Source: Planctomycetia bacterium
GTDB taxonomy: Bacteria; Planctomycetota; Planctomycetia; Pirellulales; UBA1268
DNA: 33,742 bases
Direction of reading: 5' to 3'
NCBI GenBank assembly: GCA_021414115.1
Contig: JAIOPD010000076.1
Coordinates: forward strand, 1-33,742
The translations under genes and the position numbers were made by a program. A model generated the notes under the pieces. The model had not been told where the DNA came from. It ran no database searches and saw nothing but the letters and a program-made list of their open reading frames with translations. Positions 14,709 to 24,500 of the stretch are shown here, one piece after another (positions within the stretch are counted from its first letter, which is position 1; the number at the start of each line of letters is the position of its first letter).

Positions 14709-17700
14709 CGCTTCACCACGCTTCCATCGTAGTTCATCAGGGCGTTCACCACGCTCGCCATCGCGGCCACGTCGGCGGCCGGCAGCTTTCCCGTCGGCTT
14801 CTTGTCGCCGATCGACACGAGCTTCGCCGCATCCTCCGGCCGGGCCCGATACCAGTCGAGTTGCGCGGCGTGCATCCGGCGGATGATCAGCTTCTCTTCA
14901 TCGTCCGGCGGCCGGCCGGTGAGCTGCTCGAAGGCCCGGTCGAGCAGCCGATCGAACTGGCCGTCATGATCGGTGAGCAATCGCTCGGCCAGCACCCGGG
15001 CGGCCTCCACGAACTGCGGTCCGTTCAGGAGCACGAAGGCATGCAGCGGGGTGTTCGTCGTGTCGCGTCTGGCTACGCACACAAGCCGCTTGGGCACGTC
15101 AAAGCTCTCGAGCACGGGCGCCGGACCCGTCCGCCGCCAGTAGGTATAGAGGCTCCGGCGATAGAGGCCGTCGCCCGTGTCGGCTTTCTCGGGCTTGAAC
15201 GACTCAGGGAGATCGTACGTTTTCACCGGCGGCCCCCCCAGCTTCTCGACCAGCAGCCCGCAGGCGGCGAGGGCCCCGTCGCGGATCATCTCCGCCGGCA
15301 GCCGGTGCCGCGGGCCGCGGGCCAGCCACACATTGAGCGGGTCGTCAGCCATCGTCTTTGGATCGGAAAGGCTCCGCTGGCGGTAGGTCTCGGAGAGCAT
15401 GATCGTCTTGACGAGCCGCTTCATGTCCCACGCCATGCCGCCGTCGGCCGCCGGATGCGAGAACTGCCAGGCCAGCAGATCGAGCACCTCCGGATACTCA
15501 GGCCGGGTGGACTGGCTGCCGAGATCCTCGGGCGACTGCACGAGGCCGATTCCGAAGAGCGACTGCCAGATTCGGTTCACCGTCACGCGGGCGAGCAGAG
15601 GATGATCAGGGTCGATCAACCAGCGGGCGAGTCCGAGGCGGTTCTTCGGCTGATCGGTGGGGAACGGCGGCAGGACTGCGGGAGTGCTCGGCTCCACCGG
15701 CTCACCCCGCTTGTCGTAATCGCCGCGCTCAAGCACGTAGGCCATCTTCGGCTGCGCGAGCTCCCGCATCACCATGATTTCCCGCGGCCTCTCGGCGAGA
15801 TCATCACGGCTGCGTCGAGAGGCCTCCAGGGCCATTCTCTTCACCGCCGGCTCGGCGGCGAACGCCGCAGTGAAGTAGCCGCCGAGGCCTTCCGCATCCC
15901 GCTTCGCCGCGAGGGCAGCCTGGATCGTCCCCGGCTCGGCGAGATCGCGAATCTCGAGCGGCGAGAGGGCTCTCCCGAAGACCCGGAACTCGTCCACGAG
16001 TCCGTTCTTGAAGCCATGATCGCGCATCCGCTCGCCGATCTTGATCGTGTCGCCGCCGCCGCCGGTGATCTCGCGAGTGAGACTGTCGCGCACGAGTTCG
16101 GTCGCCGCGGGATGGCCATTCACGCAGACCTTCAGGCCGGCCGCCTTGCCGGAGCCGTCGCTCGAGACGGTCACGTGCGTCCACTCGCCCACCGGCAGCG
16201 GCTCCGCGCACCGCACGCTCGCGGCGTCGCCCGGCCAGAAATGGATGAGCGACCAGCGGAGGTGGCCGCCGTCCACGAGCAGTTCGTAGCCGCGGCTGGC
16301 GGCATCGGTCCAGGCCTGCGACCGATGGAAGACGACGGCCCGCTCATACTTCACCGCCGGCTTGATCCAGGCCGACACCGTGAACGGCTGACTGCGGCGG
16401 AAGTTGCCCACCGGCGTCGTCACCGGGTGGTCGCCGGTGAGCTTGAGGGCCGTGCAAGGGCTGCCACCACGCGTGTCGGCGATGATCGTGTTTTCGCCGG
16501 GCGACGTGGCGGCGTCCGTGGAGCCGAGTTCATCGGCAAACTTCCCGTCTTTGCCTCGGCCGTCAAACACGTAGCGCACGAGTTCGCCGGGGATCGTGCC
16601 GCCGGCCGCTTCGAGCGCCTCGGGCGCAGGTGTCTTGCCGGCGATCCATTCGACGATGATCGCGCGAGCCACTGCTTCCGCGAGGTCGCATTCCGCCGCC
16701 GCCTCGCCCGCCGCCTCGTCGGCCTTCGCCAGCGCCGCCGTGGTCGCGTCGTCGAGCAGTCGCAGCTTCGGCGTGGGCACCGACTGCGTGAAGTACGAAT
16801 AGAGCCCCGCCTCGTCGATGTCGTCGAAGAAGGCGAACAGCGAATAAAACTCCTTCTGCGCGAGCGGGTCGAACTTGTGATCGTGGCAGCGGCAGCACTC
16901 GAGCGTGAGTCCGAGAAAGGCGGTGCCGAACGTCGTCACGCGATCGTTAATGGAGTTGACGCGATACTCCTCCTCGACCGAGCCGCCTTCGTTTTCCTGT
17001 TGGTGCAGCCGATTGAACGCCGTGGCCAGCACCTGCTCGTCGGTGGCGTGCGGCAGCAAGTCGCCGGCTATCTGCCAGAGCGTGAACTGGTCCCACGGCA
17101 GGTTGTCGTTGAACGACCTGATCACCCAGTCCCGCCATGGCCACATGTCGGGCCGCGGACGATCCTGCTGGAAGCCGTAGCTATCGGAATACCGAGCGAG
17201 ATCCATCCAGTCGGTCGCCATCCGCTCGCCATACCGCGGGCTCGCAAGCAAGCGGTCGAGGAGTTTTTCATAGGCGTCGGGCGCCGTGTCGGCGACGAAC
17301 GCCTCGACCTCGGTTGGCGTCGGCGGCAGGCCGGTGATGTCGAACGACACTCGCCGAATGAGGGTGCGGCGATCGGCCTCGGGCTGGAGCGTCAGGCTCC
17401 GCCTGGCGAGCTTTTGCATGATGATCGTGTCGATCGGGCTCGTGGCAGCGGAGTGAGCTGCCACATCCGGCTTGACGGGGGCCACGAATGCCCAGTGCGG
17501 CTCGTACTTTGCTCCCTCGGCGATCCACCGCCGGAGCGTCTCGACCTGCTCGTGCGAGAGCCGGCCGATCTTGGCATGCGGCGGCGGCATCACGGCATCG
17601 GGATCGTCTGACACGATCCGGGCCACAAGCTCGCTCTCGTCGATCTTCCCAGGCACGATCGCCCGGGCACCGCTGTCGAGTTCCGCCGTTGCCAGGTCGA

Positions 17701-17914
17701 ACGTGTCGAGCCGCAGGCCCGCCTGGCGATTGGCGTTGTCGGGGCCGTGGCAGGCGAAGCAGTTGTCCGACAGGATCGGACGAATGTCACGGTTGAACGA
17801 CAGTCGGGCGTTCGACTCCGCTCGCTCGACGGCGGCGGCGAATCCGGCCACCGGCATGGCAGCCGCTACGGCGACCAAAACGAAATCGCGAAACCACACC
17901 ATGCTGCACCACAT
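14705..17914 (-). CDS. Planctomycete cytochrome-C-like / DUF1549 / LamG / DUF1553 protein
   Basis: Exported protein of 1069 residues. Signal peptide about 1-28; then PSCyt1-type domain with the haem-binding motif CFACH at 52-56 and MPPPHAKIG; DUF1549 (PSCyt2) about 150-355 (IDTIIMQKLARRSL, DITGLPPTPTEVEAF, DRLLASPRYGERMATDWMDLARY); LamG/concanavalin-like insert about 500-650; DUF1553 (PSD1) about 750-1040 (RVTVNRIWQSLFGIGLV, RRSLYTYWRRTGP, LLNGPQFVEAARVLAERLL). Haem c attachment is expected from the motif. AAAGGA 8 nt before the ATG at 17914 supports the start. It is coupled to the DUF1501 gene. Such pairs are a planctomycete hallmark and are suspected to process sulfated or complex polysaccharides, but function is not established. 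Confidence 0.95.
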   Translation of the reverse strand: MWCSMVWFRDFVLVAVAAAMPVAGFAAAVERAESNARLSFNRDIRPILSDNCFACHGPDNANRQAGLRLDTFDLATAELDSGARAIVPGKIDESELVARIVSDDPDAVMPPPHAKIGRLSHEQVETLRRWIAEGAKYEPHWAFVAPVKPDVAAHSAATSPIDTIIMQKLARRSLTLQPEADRRTLIRRVSFDITGLPPTPTEVEAFVADTAPDAYEKLLDRLLASPRYGERMATDWMDLARYSDSYGFQQDRPRPDMWPWRDWVIRSFNDNLPWDQFTLWQIAGDLLPHATDEQVLATAFNRLHQQENEGGSVEEEYRVNSINDRVTTFGTAFLGLTLECCRCHDHKFDPLAQKEFYSLFAFFDDIDEAGLYSYFTQSVPTPKLRLLDDATTAALAKADEAAGEAAAECDLAEAVARAIIVEWIAGKTPAPEALEAAGGTIPGELVRYVFDGRGKDGKFADELGSTDAATSPGENTIIADTRGGSPCTALKLTGDHPVTTPVGNFRRSQPFTVSAWIKPAVKYERAVVFHRSQAWTDAASRGYELLVDGGHLRWSLIHFWPGDAASVRCAEPLPVGEWTHVTVSSDGSGKAAGLKVCVNGHPAATELVRDSLTREITGGGGDTIKIGERMRDHGFKNGLVDEFRVFGRALSPLEIRDLAEPGTIQAALAAKRDAEGLGGYFTAAFAAEPAVKRMALEASRRSRDDLAERPREIMVMRELAQPKMAYVLERGDYDKRGEPVEPSTPAVLPPFPTDQPKNRLGLARWLIDPDHPLLARVTVNRIWQSLFGIGLVQSPEDLGSQSTRPEYPEVLDLLAWQFSHPAADGGMAWDMKRLVKTIMLSETYRQRSLSDPKTMADDPLNVWLARGPRHRLPAEMIRDGALAACGLLVEKLGGPPVKTYDLPESFKPEKADTGDGLYRRSLYTYWRRTGPAPVLESFDVPKRLVCVARRDTTNTPLHAFVLLNGPQFVEAARVLAERLLTDHDGQFDRLLDRAFEQLTGRPPDDEEKLIIRRMHAAQLDWYRARPEDAAKLVSIGDKKPTGKLPAADVAAMASVVNALMNYDGSVVKR

Positions 17915-18265
17915 GTGACACGTCCTTTCGGGGCGTCACCCGCGTCGCCGGATGGGGTGATCTTCGACAGACCATCCCGATTCGCGGACCTCATGGTCGA
18001 TCGGCGGGCTTGCAAATGGGAACCAGTCTCTCGACCGGATCCTGAAAAGATATTGTAGCGTTCCGTCCTGCGGGGGGCGAATCGACGCAGGCGAGGCAGA
18101 CTGGGCGAAGGCCGGAACTGCGCGGCGGGATTCGCGTATTTCCCAAACTGCCGGCGTTCCGCGCCGGCAGAATCTTTTGAGGAGGCAACTTGAACCGCCG
18201 CCGCCCTGTATGCCGATCTCACCCTCGGCATCGTTTCACGTTGCCTCACCCCTGGCCCAGGCCTC
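17915..18265. other. Divergent intergenic region, 351 bp
   Basis: Separates the minus-strand DUF1549/DUF1553 gene from the plus-strand metal-efflux operon and must hold both promoters. Visible content: a half-match to hairpin family C (GCCGGAACTGCGC near 18111), a 7-bp complementary pair GCGAATC/GATTCGC spanning about 18079-18135, the strong hairpin at 18148-18170, and a purine-rich Shine-Dalgarno-like GAGGAGG just before TTG 18190. No convincing protein gene of ordinary length. Confidence 0.6.
18148..18170 (+). promoter_or_regulatory. Strong hairpin in leader of metal-efflux operon
   Basis: CTGCCGGCG, 5-nt loop, CGCCGGCAG: a perfect 9-bp stem followed by AATCTTTT. This looks like an intrinsic terminator or attenuator on the plus strand, 96 nt before the ATG of the TolC-like gene. 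Downstream lies a good ribosome site (GAGGAGG). It could instead terminate a transcript from further left, but no plus-strand gene ends nearby. Confidence 0.5.
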
Positions 18266-18399
18266 ATGACCACCGCGTTCACGATCCGACTCGGATCGCC
18301 TGCCGTCACCTGCCTGACGCTCGTGTGCCTCGCGGCGTGCGCGGCTCCGCTGATCGCACAGGAATGGCCGCAGCCGGCTGCGGCACTTCAGGTCGCTGA
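18190..18399 (+). CDS. Possible leader ORF (69 codons, TTG start) overlapping the efflux gene
   Basis: TTG at 18190 is preceded by GAGGAGG at about 6-nt spacing, a far better ribosome site than that of the TolC-like gene starting at 18266 in another frame. The product begins MNRRRPVCRSHPRHRFTLPH and is rich in Arg, His, Pro and Cys. It could be a regulatory leader peptide for the metal-efflux operon, or a chance open frame in GC-rich DNA. No homology is recognised. Confidence 0.2.
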   Translation: MNRRRPVCRSHPRHRFTLPHPWPRPHDHRVHDPTRIACRHLPDARVPRGVRGSADRTGMAAAGCGTSGR

Positions 18400-19786
18400 A
18401 CCGGGGGTCATGCTTCGCGCGGATCAGCAGCCTCCTGCTCCGCTGGCGATCGACGAAGCCGCCGTGCTCCCGCTCGACCGCCCCTCACCACGAACGCTCG
18501 CCGAGTTCGTCACGCTTGCCGAGCAGAGCCATCCAAAACTCCGGGCCGCCCGTGCGGCCATCGAAGCCGCCCGCGGCAAAGCCGTTCAGGCCCGGCTCTA
18601 TCCCAATCCGCTGGCGTCCGCCGGATCGCCGCAGATCGCCGGCCCCGAGAGCCAGTGGAACTATTACATGAGCCAGGATCTCGTCACGGCGGGCAAACTG
18701 CGGCTCTCCCAGCAGGCGGCGCTGCGGGAGGTGCAGAGGGCCGAGTATGACCTGATCAGGGCCCGCTACGACGTGCTCACGGAGGTGCGGCAGAGTTTCT
18801 ATGCGTTGCTCGTGTCTCAGCGGCGGGTCGAGATCTACACCCTGCTGCTCGACATTGCCAAGCGGTCGTACGAAATCGGCAACGCACTCGTTGAAGCTGG
18901 CGAAGGCACGAAGGCCGACGTGCTTTTCTGGAGCATCGAGCGCGATCGCGCCGAGGTCCGGCTGCTCAACGCCGCGGTCTACATCGAGACAGGCCGCCGC
19001 CAACTCGCCACGGCGATCGGTCTGCCACGTGTCGATATCGGCCGGATCGAGGCGGACCTCTTCCAAAAGATGCCGTCCTTCGACCTCAAGGATCTGCAGG
19101 AGGCGGTCGTGCGGGCCAATGCCAAGCCGCGGGCGGTCGAGGCCGACATCGCGCGGGCCCAGTGGAATCTGGAACGTGCCACCGTCCAGCCCATTCCCAA
19201 CATCAACGTCCTGGGAGGCTATCAGCGGCAGGTGGGCCCGGCCCAGGAACAGGGCCTGATGCAGGTCACCATGGCGGTGCCGCTCTTCGATCGCAACCAG
19301 GGCAACATCCGCTCGGCCCGCGCCGATATCGCCAGCTCCCGGGCCGACCTCCGCACGATCGAACTCGACCTCGCCACGCAAACGGCCCAGACCGTCGCCG
19401 TGTACCGCACGGCCCAGCGGCTCGTCGAGTGGTATGAGCAGTACATCCTTCCCAAGGCGCGCGAGACGGTGCAGCTCACGCAGCAACTCTACGCCCGCGG
19501 CGAGGTGACGTTCCTGAGTCTGCTCCAGGCCCAGCGAATCCTCACCGAAACGGAACTGGCCTTCGTCGAAGCACAGGCCGACCGTTGGAACAGCGCCGTC
19601 ACGATCGCGAGCCTGCTCCAACTCGACACCTTTCCGCCGCCGCCCGACTCACCGGCCGCGGTCCCGCCGCCACCGGGCGGCCCCGAAAACATGCCTGCTC
19701 GCGACCCAAACCAGCCCCCGCCCTTCGCCCCACCGCTGCCGGAGGCCGTCAACCGCCCTGAACCGGTGCCACTTCCCGCTCCGTAG
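18266..19786 (+). CDS. TolC family outer-membrane efflux protein (CzcC/CusC-like)
   Basis: Outer-membrane channel of a tripartite metal exporter, 506 residues. An N-terminal signal (TCLTLVCLAACAAPLIAQ) is followed by two outer-membrane-efflux repeats: LAEFVTLAEQSHPKLRAARA, ESQWNYYMSQDLVTAGKLRL, then INVLGGYQRQ and MAVPLFDRNQGNIRSARADI, the usual second-repeat signature. The C-terminus is a Pro-rich tail. The ATG at 18266 has only a weak ribosome site (AGG), while a strong one upstream serves a different frame. It is first in the order TolC-like, adaptor, RND pump. Confidence 0.92.
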   Translation: MTTAFTIRLGSPAVTCLTLVCLAACAAPLIAQEWPQPAAALQVAEPGVMLRADQQPPAPLAIDEAAVLPLDRPSPRTLAEFVTLAEQSHPKLRAARAAIEAARGKAVQARLYPNPLASAGSPQIAGPESQWNYYMSQDLVTAGKLRLSQQAALREVQRAEYDLIRARYDVLTEVRQSFYALLVSQRRVEIYTLLLDIAKRSYEIGNALVEAGEGTKADVLFWSIERDRAEVRLLNAAVYIETGRRQLATAIGLPRVDIGRIEADLFQKMPSFDLKDLQEAVVRANAKPRAVEADIARAQWNLERATVQPIPNINVLGGYQRQVGPAQEQGLMQVTMAVPLFDRNQGNIRSARADIASSRADLRTIELDLATQTAQTVAVYRTAQRLVEWYEQYILPKARETVQLTQQLYARGEVTFLSLLQAQRILTETELAFVEAQADRWNSAVTIASLLQLDTFPPPPDSPAAVPPPPGGPENMPARDPNQPPPFAPPLPEAVNRPEPVPLPAP

Positions 19787-19810
19787 AAGCCAGGCCATGC
19801 GGTAAACCCA

Positions 19811-19835
19811 GGAAGCCCGGAGCGGAAGCGACGGG
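19811..19835 (+). repeat. Half copy of palindromic repeat family A
   Basis: GGAAGCCCGGAGCGGAAGCG followed by ACGGG matches the left arm of the 107-bp elements at 9266 and 13131, but the right arm is absent. It lies in the 183-bp gap between the TolC-like gene and the adaptor gene. A solo arm or decayed copy. Confidence 0.65.
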
Positions 19836-19969
19836 ATCGGCATGGCGGGATTTTTCAAGCATCAATAAGTCCAAAGATCCGTCACTCATTCGTCAGATGC
19901 GGCAGACGGGCGGTAACATGATGGATGCCGCGGTCACGCAGGCCCGGCCCTCTTTCGTTGTAGAGCCTC

Positions 19970-21547
19970 ATGGCATCACCAAGCCAACATGCTGCCGTGC
20001 CGCAGGTCGCGGGCCACGCCACTGGCCACGGACGAGCGAGGTCCTCCTGGCTCACGTCTCTCAGGCGGGGCCTCTCGGGCATCGTCTTTCTGGCGGCCGG
20101 CGGCCTGGCCTGGTGGTGGCTGACCACGCACCACTTCACGCAGACCGACCACGCGGAAGATGTCACGGGCCCCGCACACGCCGCGGACGGGTCGTCCCCG
20201 GCCGAGACTTCCTTCCCGATCGTGAAACTTCCGGCCGCCACGGCCGCCAGCGGTGATCTCGAGATCGCCTCCGTGGAGCGTCGCGCATTGCGGGAACATC
20301 TCACCGTCCCCGGTCGCCTCGACTATGACGCCCGCAGCCGGCTGGATTACGACTCGCCGGTGGGGGGAATCGTATCGCGGATGTTCGTCGTGGTACGGCA
20401 GCGGGTCGCCAAGGGAGACTCGTTGGCCGAGGTGTCGAGCCCCGAGGTCGGCATCGCCCGTGACGAGGTCCAAAGACGGGAGGCGGATCGCGAGATCGCG
20501 AAGAATGCAGCCGACTGGGCCGCGACGATTGCCAACAACGTGCAGTCACTCATCGCCGCGCTCGAAAGCCATCCGCCCCTCGAGACTGTCGAGCAGCAGT
20601 TCAAGGGACGGAGGCTCGGGACCTATCGCGAGCAGATCCTCGGCACCTACTCCCGGCTGCTCTATGTTGAAAAGGTGAATGCAGGCACCAGGCAGCTCAG
20701 CGAAGGGGGCGTGCTCTCGGGCCGCATCATCGAGGAACGAACCAGCAACCTCGAAGTCGCGCGGGCGAGTTTTGCCGCCGCCTGCGAGGAGACCCAGTTC
20801 GACATCGTCCAGCAGCGCGACAAGGCCAAAGCCGCCCTCGAACAGGCCGAACGGCTCGTCCAGGTGTCGAAGGAGAACCTCCGGAACCTCGTCGGCGGCA
20901 AACTGGAGGCCGACTCGGCGGACGCGACCCCTTCCACCGAGGATGGATCGGGCGGCAACAGTCTCAGTGCGATCTCGCTCCGTACCCCGTTTGCCGGCAT
21001 CGTCGAGGAGGTGTTCGTCAGCCGCGGACAGCGGGTGCAGGCGGGCGACAAGATGTTCGTGGTCGCCGACACCTCCACGCTTTGGGTTCGTGCCCAGGTC
21101 CATGAGAAGCAGTGGACGACCGTCGAAATCACAGAGGGGCAGGAGGTTCGCGTCGTCGTGCCTGGCGCGGCCGAGCACCGTACGGTCGCGATGATCAGCC
21201 ACGTGGGAGCGACGGTCGACGCCGACTCCCGCAGCGTGCCCATCGTCGCGGCACTGCGGAACGACGACGCCCACTACAAGCCGGGCATGTTCGTCTGGGT
21301 GGAGTTGCCCCAGGGCGAGGCTCGTGACGGGCTCGCCGTTCCGGCCGCCGCCGTGATGCGGCACGAGGGCAAGGCATTCGTGTTCACTCCGGCCGGCACC
21401 GACGGATTTCGGCGGATCGACGTCGAGACCGGCATCGAGACCGACGACTTCGTGGAAGTGAAGCGCGGACTCGAGGCTGGCCAGAAGGTCGTGGCCAAGG
21501 GGGCCTTCCTCCTCAAGAGCGAGCTTTTGCTCGAGGACGAGGGCTGA
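19970..21547 (+). CDS. RND efflux periplasmic adaptor subunit (CusB/CzcB-like)
   Basis: Membrane fusion protein of 525 residues. One N-terminal membrane anchor (GIVFLAAGGLAWWWL, about 34-49), then the barrel-sandwich halves (DYDSPVGGIVSRMFVVVRQRVAKGDSLAEV and ISLRTPFAGIVEEVFVSRGQRVQAGDKMFVV, both interrupted here only by description) around a long alpha-helical hairpin of about 200 residues. The beta-barrel has TLWVRAQVHEKQW, and the membrane-proximal domain ends with GLEAGQKVVAKGAFLLKSELL, the CusB/CzcB hallmark. It links the outer-membrane channel to the RND pump and may deliver metal to it. It is followed after 40 nt by the pump gene. Confidence 0.92.
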   Translation: MASPSQHAAVPQVAGHATGHGRARSSWLTSLRRGLSGIVFLAAGGLAWWWLTTHHFTQTDHAEDVTGPAHAADGSSPAETSFPIVKLPAATAASGDLEIASVERRALREHLTVPGRLDYDARSRLDYDSPVGGIVSRMFVVVRQRVAKGDSLAEVSSPEVGIARDEVQRREADREIAKNAADWAATIANNVQSLIAALESHPPLETVEQQFKGRRLGTYREQILGTYSRLLYVEKVNAGTRQLSEGGVLSGRIIEERTSNLEVARASFAAACEETQFDIVQQRDKAKAALEQAERLVQVSKENLRNLVGGKLEADSADATPSTEDGSGGNSLSAISLRTPFAGIVEEVFVSRGQRVQAGDKMFVVADTSTLWVRAQVHEKQWTTVEITEGQEVRVVVPGAAEHRTVAMISHVGATVDADSRSVPIVAALRNDDAHYKPGMFVWVELPQGEARDGLAVPAAAVMRHEGKAFVFTPAGTDGFRRIDVETGIETDDFVEVKRGLEAGQKVVAKGAFLLKSELLLEDEG

Positions 21548-21587
21548 GCGGTCGGGCCGAAGCGTCATTCACGGTGGGAGAGCTTGC

Positions 21588-24500
21588 GTGCTGTCTGGCC
21601 TCATCGACTGGTCGCTCTCGAACCGGGCGCTCGTGATCGCGCTGTTCGTGCTGATGGCACTCGGCGGTCTCTACGCAGCCACGCAGATTCCTGTCGACGC
21701 GGTGCCTGACCTCGTCAACATCCAGGTGCAGGTCGTCACCGAAGCCGGCACGCTGCCGCCACTGGAGGTCGAGCGGCTCATCACGTATCCCGTCGAAATG
21801 GCGATGAGCGGCCTCCCCGACGTCGAGGAACTGCGGAGCATCTCCCGGCTCGGGATCTCACTGGTGACGATCGTGTTCCGCGAAGGCACCGACATCCTCA
21901 GGGCGCGACAACTCGTCGCCGAACGGCTGCCGACGGCCCGCGCCGGCATCTCGCTGTCGGAAGCCGAGCCGCGACTCGGCTCCCTGAGCACCGCCCTCGG
22001 CGAGATCCTCCAGTTTCAGGTCAAGGGGCCCGAGCGCACTCTGATGGACCTCCGCAGCATCCTCGAATGGGACATCGCTCCGGTGATGCGCACCGTGTCG
22101 GGCGTCACCGACATCAACAGCCACGGCGGCTTCGCCAAGAGCTATCAGGTGCAGGTCGATCCCGATCGGATGTCGTCGCACGGCATCTCGCTCGGCGAGG
22201 TGCTCGCCGCCCTCGACCGCAACAACACCAGCACCGGCGGTGGCTACGTCGTCAAGAACGGGGAGCAGCGTTTCATCCGCGGGGAGTCGCTGCTGCGTGA
22301 CGTCGACGACATCGAGCGGGTGATCGTTCGCAGCCCGGCGGGCGGCGTGCCGATCCTGATCCGTGACATCGGGAGCGTGCAGGTCGGCCCCCTCACCCGC
22401 CAGGGGGCGGCGACCCGGGGCGGTGACGGCGAGATCGTCACCGGCATGGTGATGATGGTCCGTGGCGAGAACAGCCGGCGGGTGGTCACCGCCGCCAAAG
22501 AGAAGCTCGAGGAGGTGCGTCGCACGCTGCCGTCCGGCGTCGATCTCGAGATCCTCTACGACCGTTCGGAGCTGATCGCGCGAACCCTCGACACCGTGCT
22601 CCACAACCTCGCCGAGGGTGGACTGTTCGTGATCGGCGTCTTACTCGTGCTGCTCGGCAACGTGCGTGCGGGACTGATCGTGTCGCTGGCGATTCCCCTG
22701 TCGATGCTCTTCGCCGCCAACCTGATGTGGGCCGTCGGCATTCCGGCGAGCCTCATGAGCCTGGGGGCGATCGACTTTGGCCTCGTCGTGGACAGTTCCG
22801 TGATCATGGTGGAAAACTGCGTCCGCCGGCTGGGGATCGCATCACCGACGGCCTCCAAAATCGACGTCGTCCGCGACGCGGCGATCGAGGTCCGGGGGCC
22901 GACGATGTTCGGCGAACTGATCATCGCGATCGTCTACCTGCCAATCCTGTTCCTCGAGGGCACCGAAGGAAAACTCTTTCGGCCGATGGCGCTCACCGTA
23001 CTGTTCGCCCTGCTCGGGTCGCTGGTGATTTCGCTGACGCTGATGCCGGTGCTCGCCGCGACCGTGCTCTCCCGCGAGGAGGAGCACGAACCCCTGATCA
23101 TGCGGATCTTCCACCGCGGCTATCAGCCGCTCGCCCGGTTGGCGGTCTACCACCCGGTGGTGATCTCGCTGATCGCGGCGGGACTCGTGGCGGCAAGCGT
23201 GCCCGTGGCCCTGCGGCTGGGCGCGGAGTTCATGCCGCGACTCGACGAGGGTGACCTGCTCGTCGAAGTGAACCGGCTGCCGAGCGCCACGCTCGAGGAC
23301 TCGATCCCGCTGACCACCCGGATCGAGAAGGTCCTGGAGGCGTTTCCCGAGGTGCGCACGGTCTTTTGCAAGACGGGGCGGCCCGAAATCGCCAATGACA
23401 TCATGGGAGTGCAGCAGACCGACGTCTGGGTGATGCTCCACCCCCACTCCAAGTGGCCCGCGGGCGTCACGCGGGATGATCTCGTGGCCCGGATGTCGGA
23501 GACGCTGACAGCCGCCGTGCCGGGGGCCAACTTCGGCTTCAGCCAGCCGATCGAGATGCGGGTGGACGAGCTCGTGGCCGGCGTGAAGGCCGACGTGGCG
23601 GTGCTCGTCTACGGAGACAACATCGACACGCTCGGCTCCCTGGGCAAGCACATCGAGAGCGTGCTTCGCGACATCCCTGGCGCCGCCGACGTGCGAGCCG
23701 ACTGGCAGGCCAACGTGCCGACCCTGCGGATCAACGCCCGCCAAGACCAGCTTGCCCGCCACGGCATCGACGGCATCGACGTCATGCAAACGGTGTCCGC
23801 GATGGGCGGCATCCAGACCGGCGTGATTTACGAGGGCCGGCCGCGGTATCCGTTGATGGTGAAGTTTCCGCAGGCCTGGCGGGAAGACGAGGAACTCGTG
23901 CCGCAGATTCCGGTCGCCGCCGCCGGAGGCCGGCCCGTGCCGCTCGGCGAGTTGGCCGACATCCGCGTCGAGGAAAGCCCGCCGTCGATCGAGCACGAGA
24001 ACTCACGACGCCGGACGTTCGTCTCGGCCAACGTCCGGGGCCGAGACGTGGCGAGTTTCGTGGCCGAGGCCCAGCGCCGCATCGCCGCGCAGGTGACGCT
24101 GCCGACGGGCTACACGATCGCCTGGGGCGGCGACTTCGAAAATCTCCTGAGTGCGAGCCGCCGGCTGCTGCTGATCACGCCCGTCGTGCTCGGGTTGATC
24201 GCGATGCTGCTCTACACGAGCTTCAAATCGCTGCGGCTGGCATCGCTGATCTTCTTCGCCGTGCCGGTGGCGGCATCGGGCGGCATCGCGGCGCTCGCCC
24301 TTCGCGGGATGCCCTTCTCGATCGCCGCCGGCGTCGGGTTCGTGGCCCTGTTCGGCGTGGCCGTGCTCAACGGACTCGTCTGGGTGGCGGGTGCCGAACA
24401 TGCCCGCGAAGGCGGGCTCGCGGCCCGCGAGGCGGCGCTGGTCACCGCGGAGATCCGCATCCGTCCGGTGCTGATGACGGCGCTCGTCGCCAGCCTCGGC

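Noticed and set aside
14699-17611. 970-codon open frame antisense to the DUF1549/DUF1553 gene
   Set aside because: GC-rich shadow frame; Arg/His/Leu-rich with no domain, while the opposite strand encodes a complete recognisable multidomain protein.
17866-18309. 147-codon minus-strand frame in the intergenic region upstream of the DUF1549/DUF1553 gene
   Set aside because: It overlaps the 5' end of two well-supported genes and the leader hairpin, and has no recognisable protein features.
22842-23996. 384-codon minus-strand frame inside the metal RND gene
   Set aside because: Antisense shadow of a full-length, well-conserved pump.
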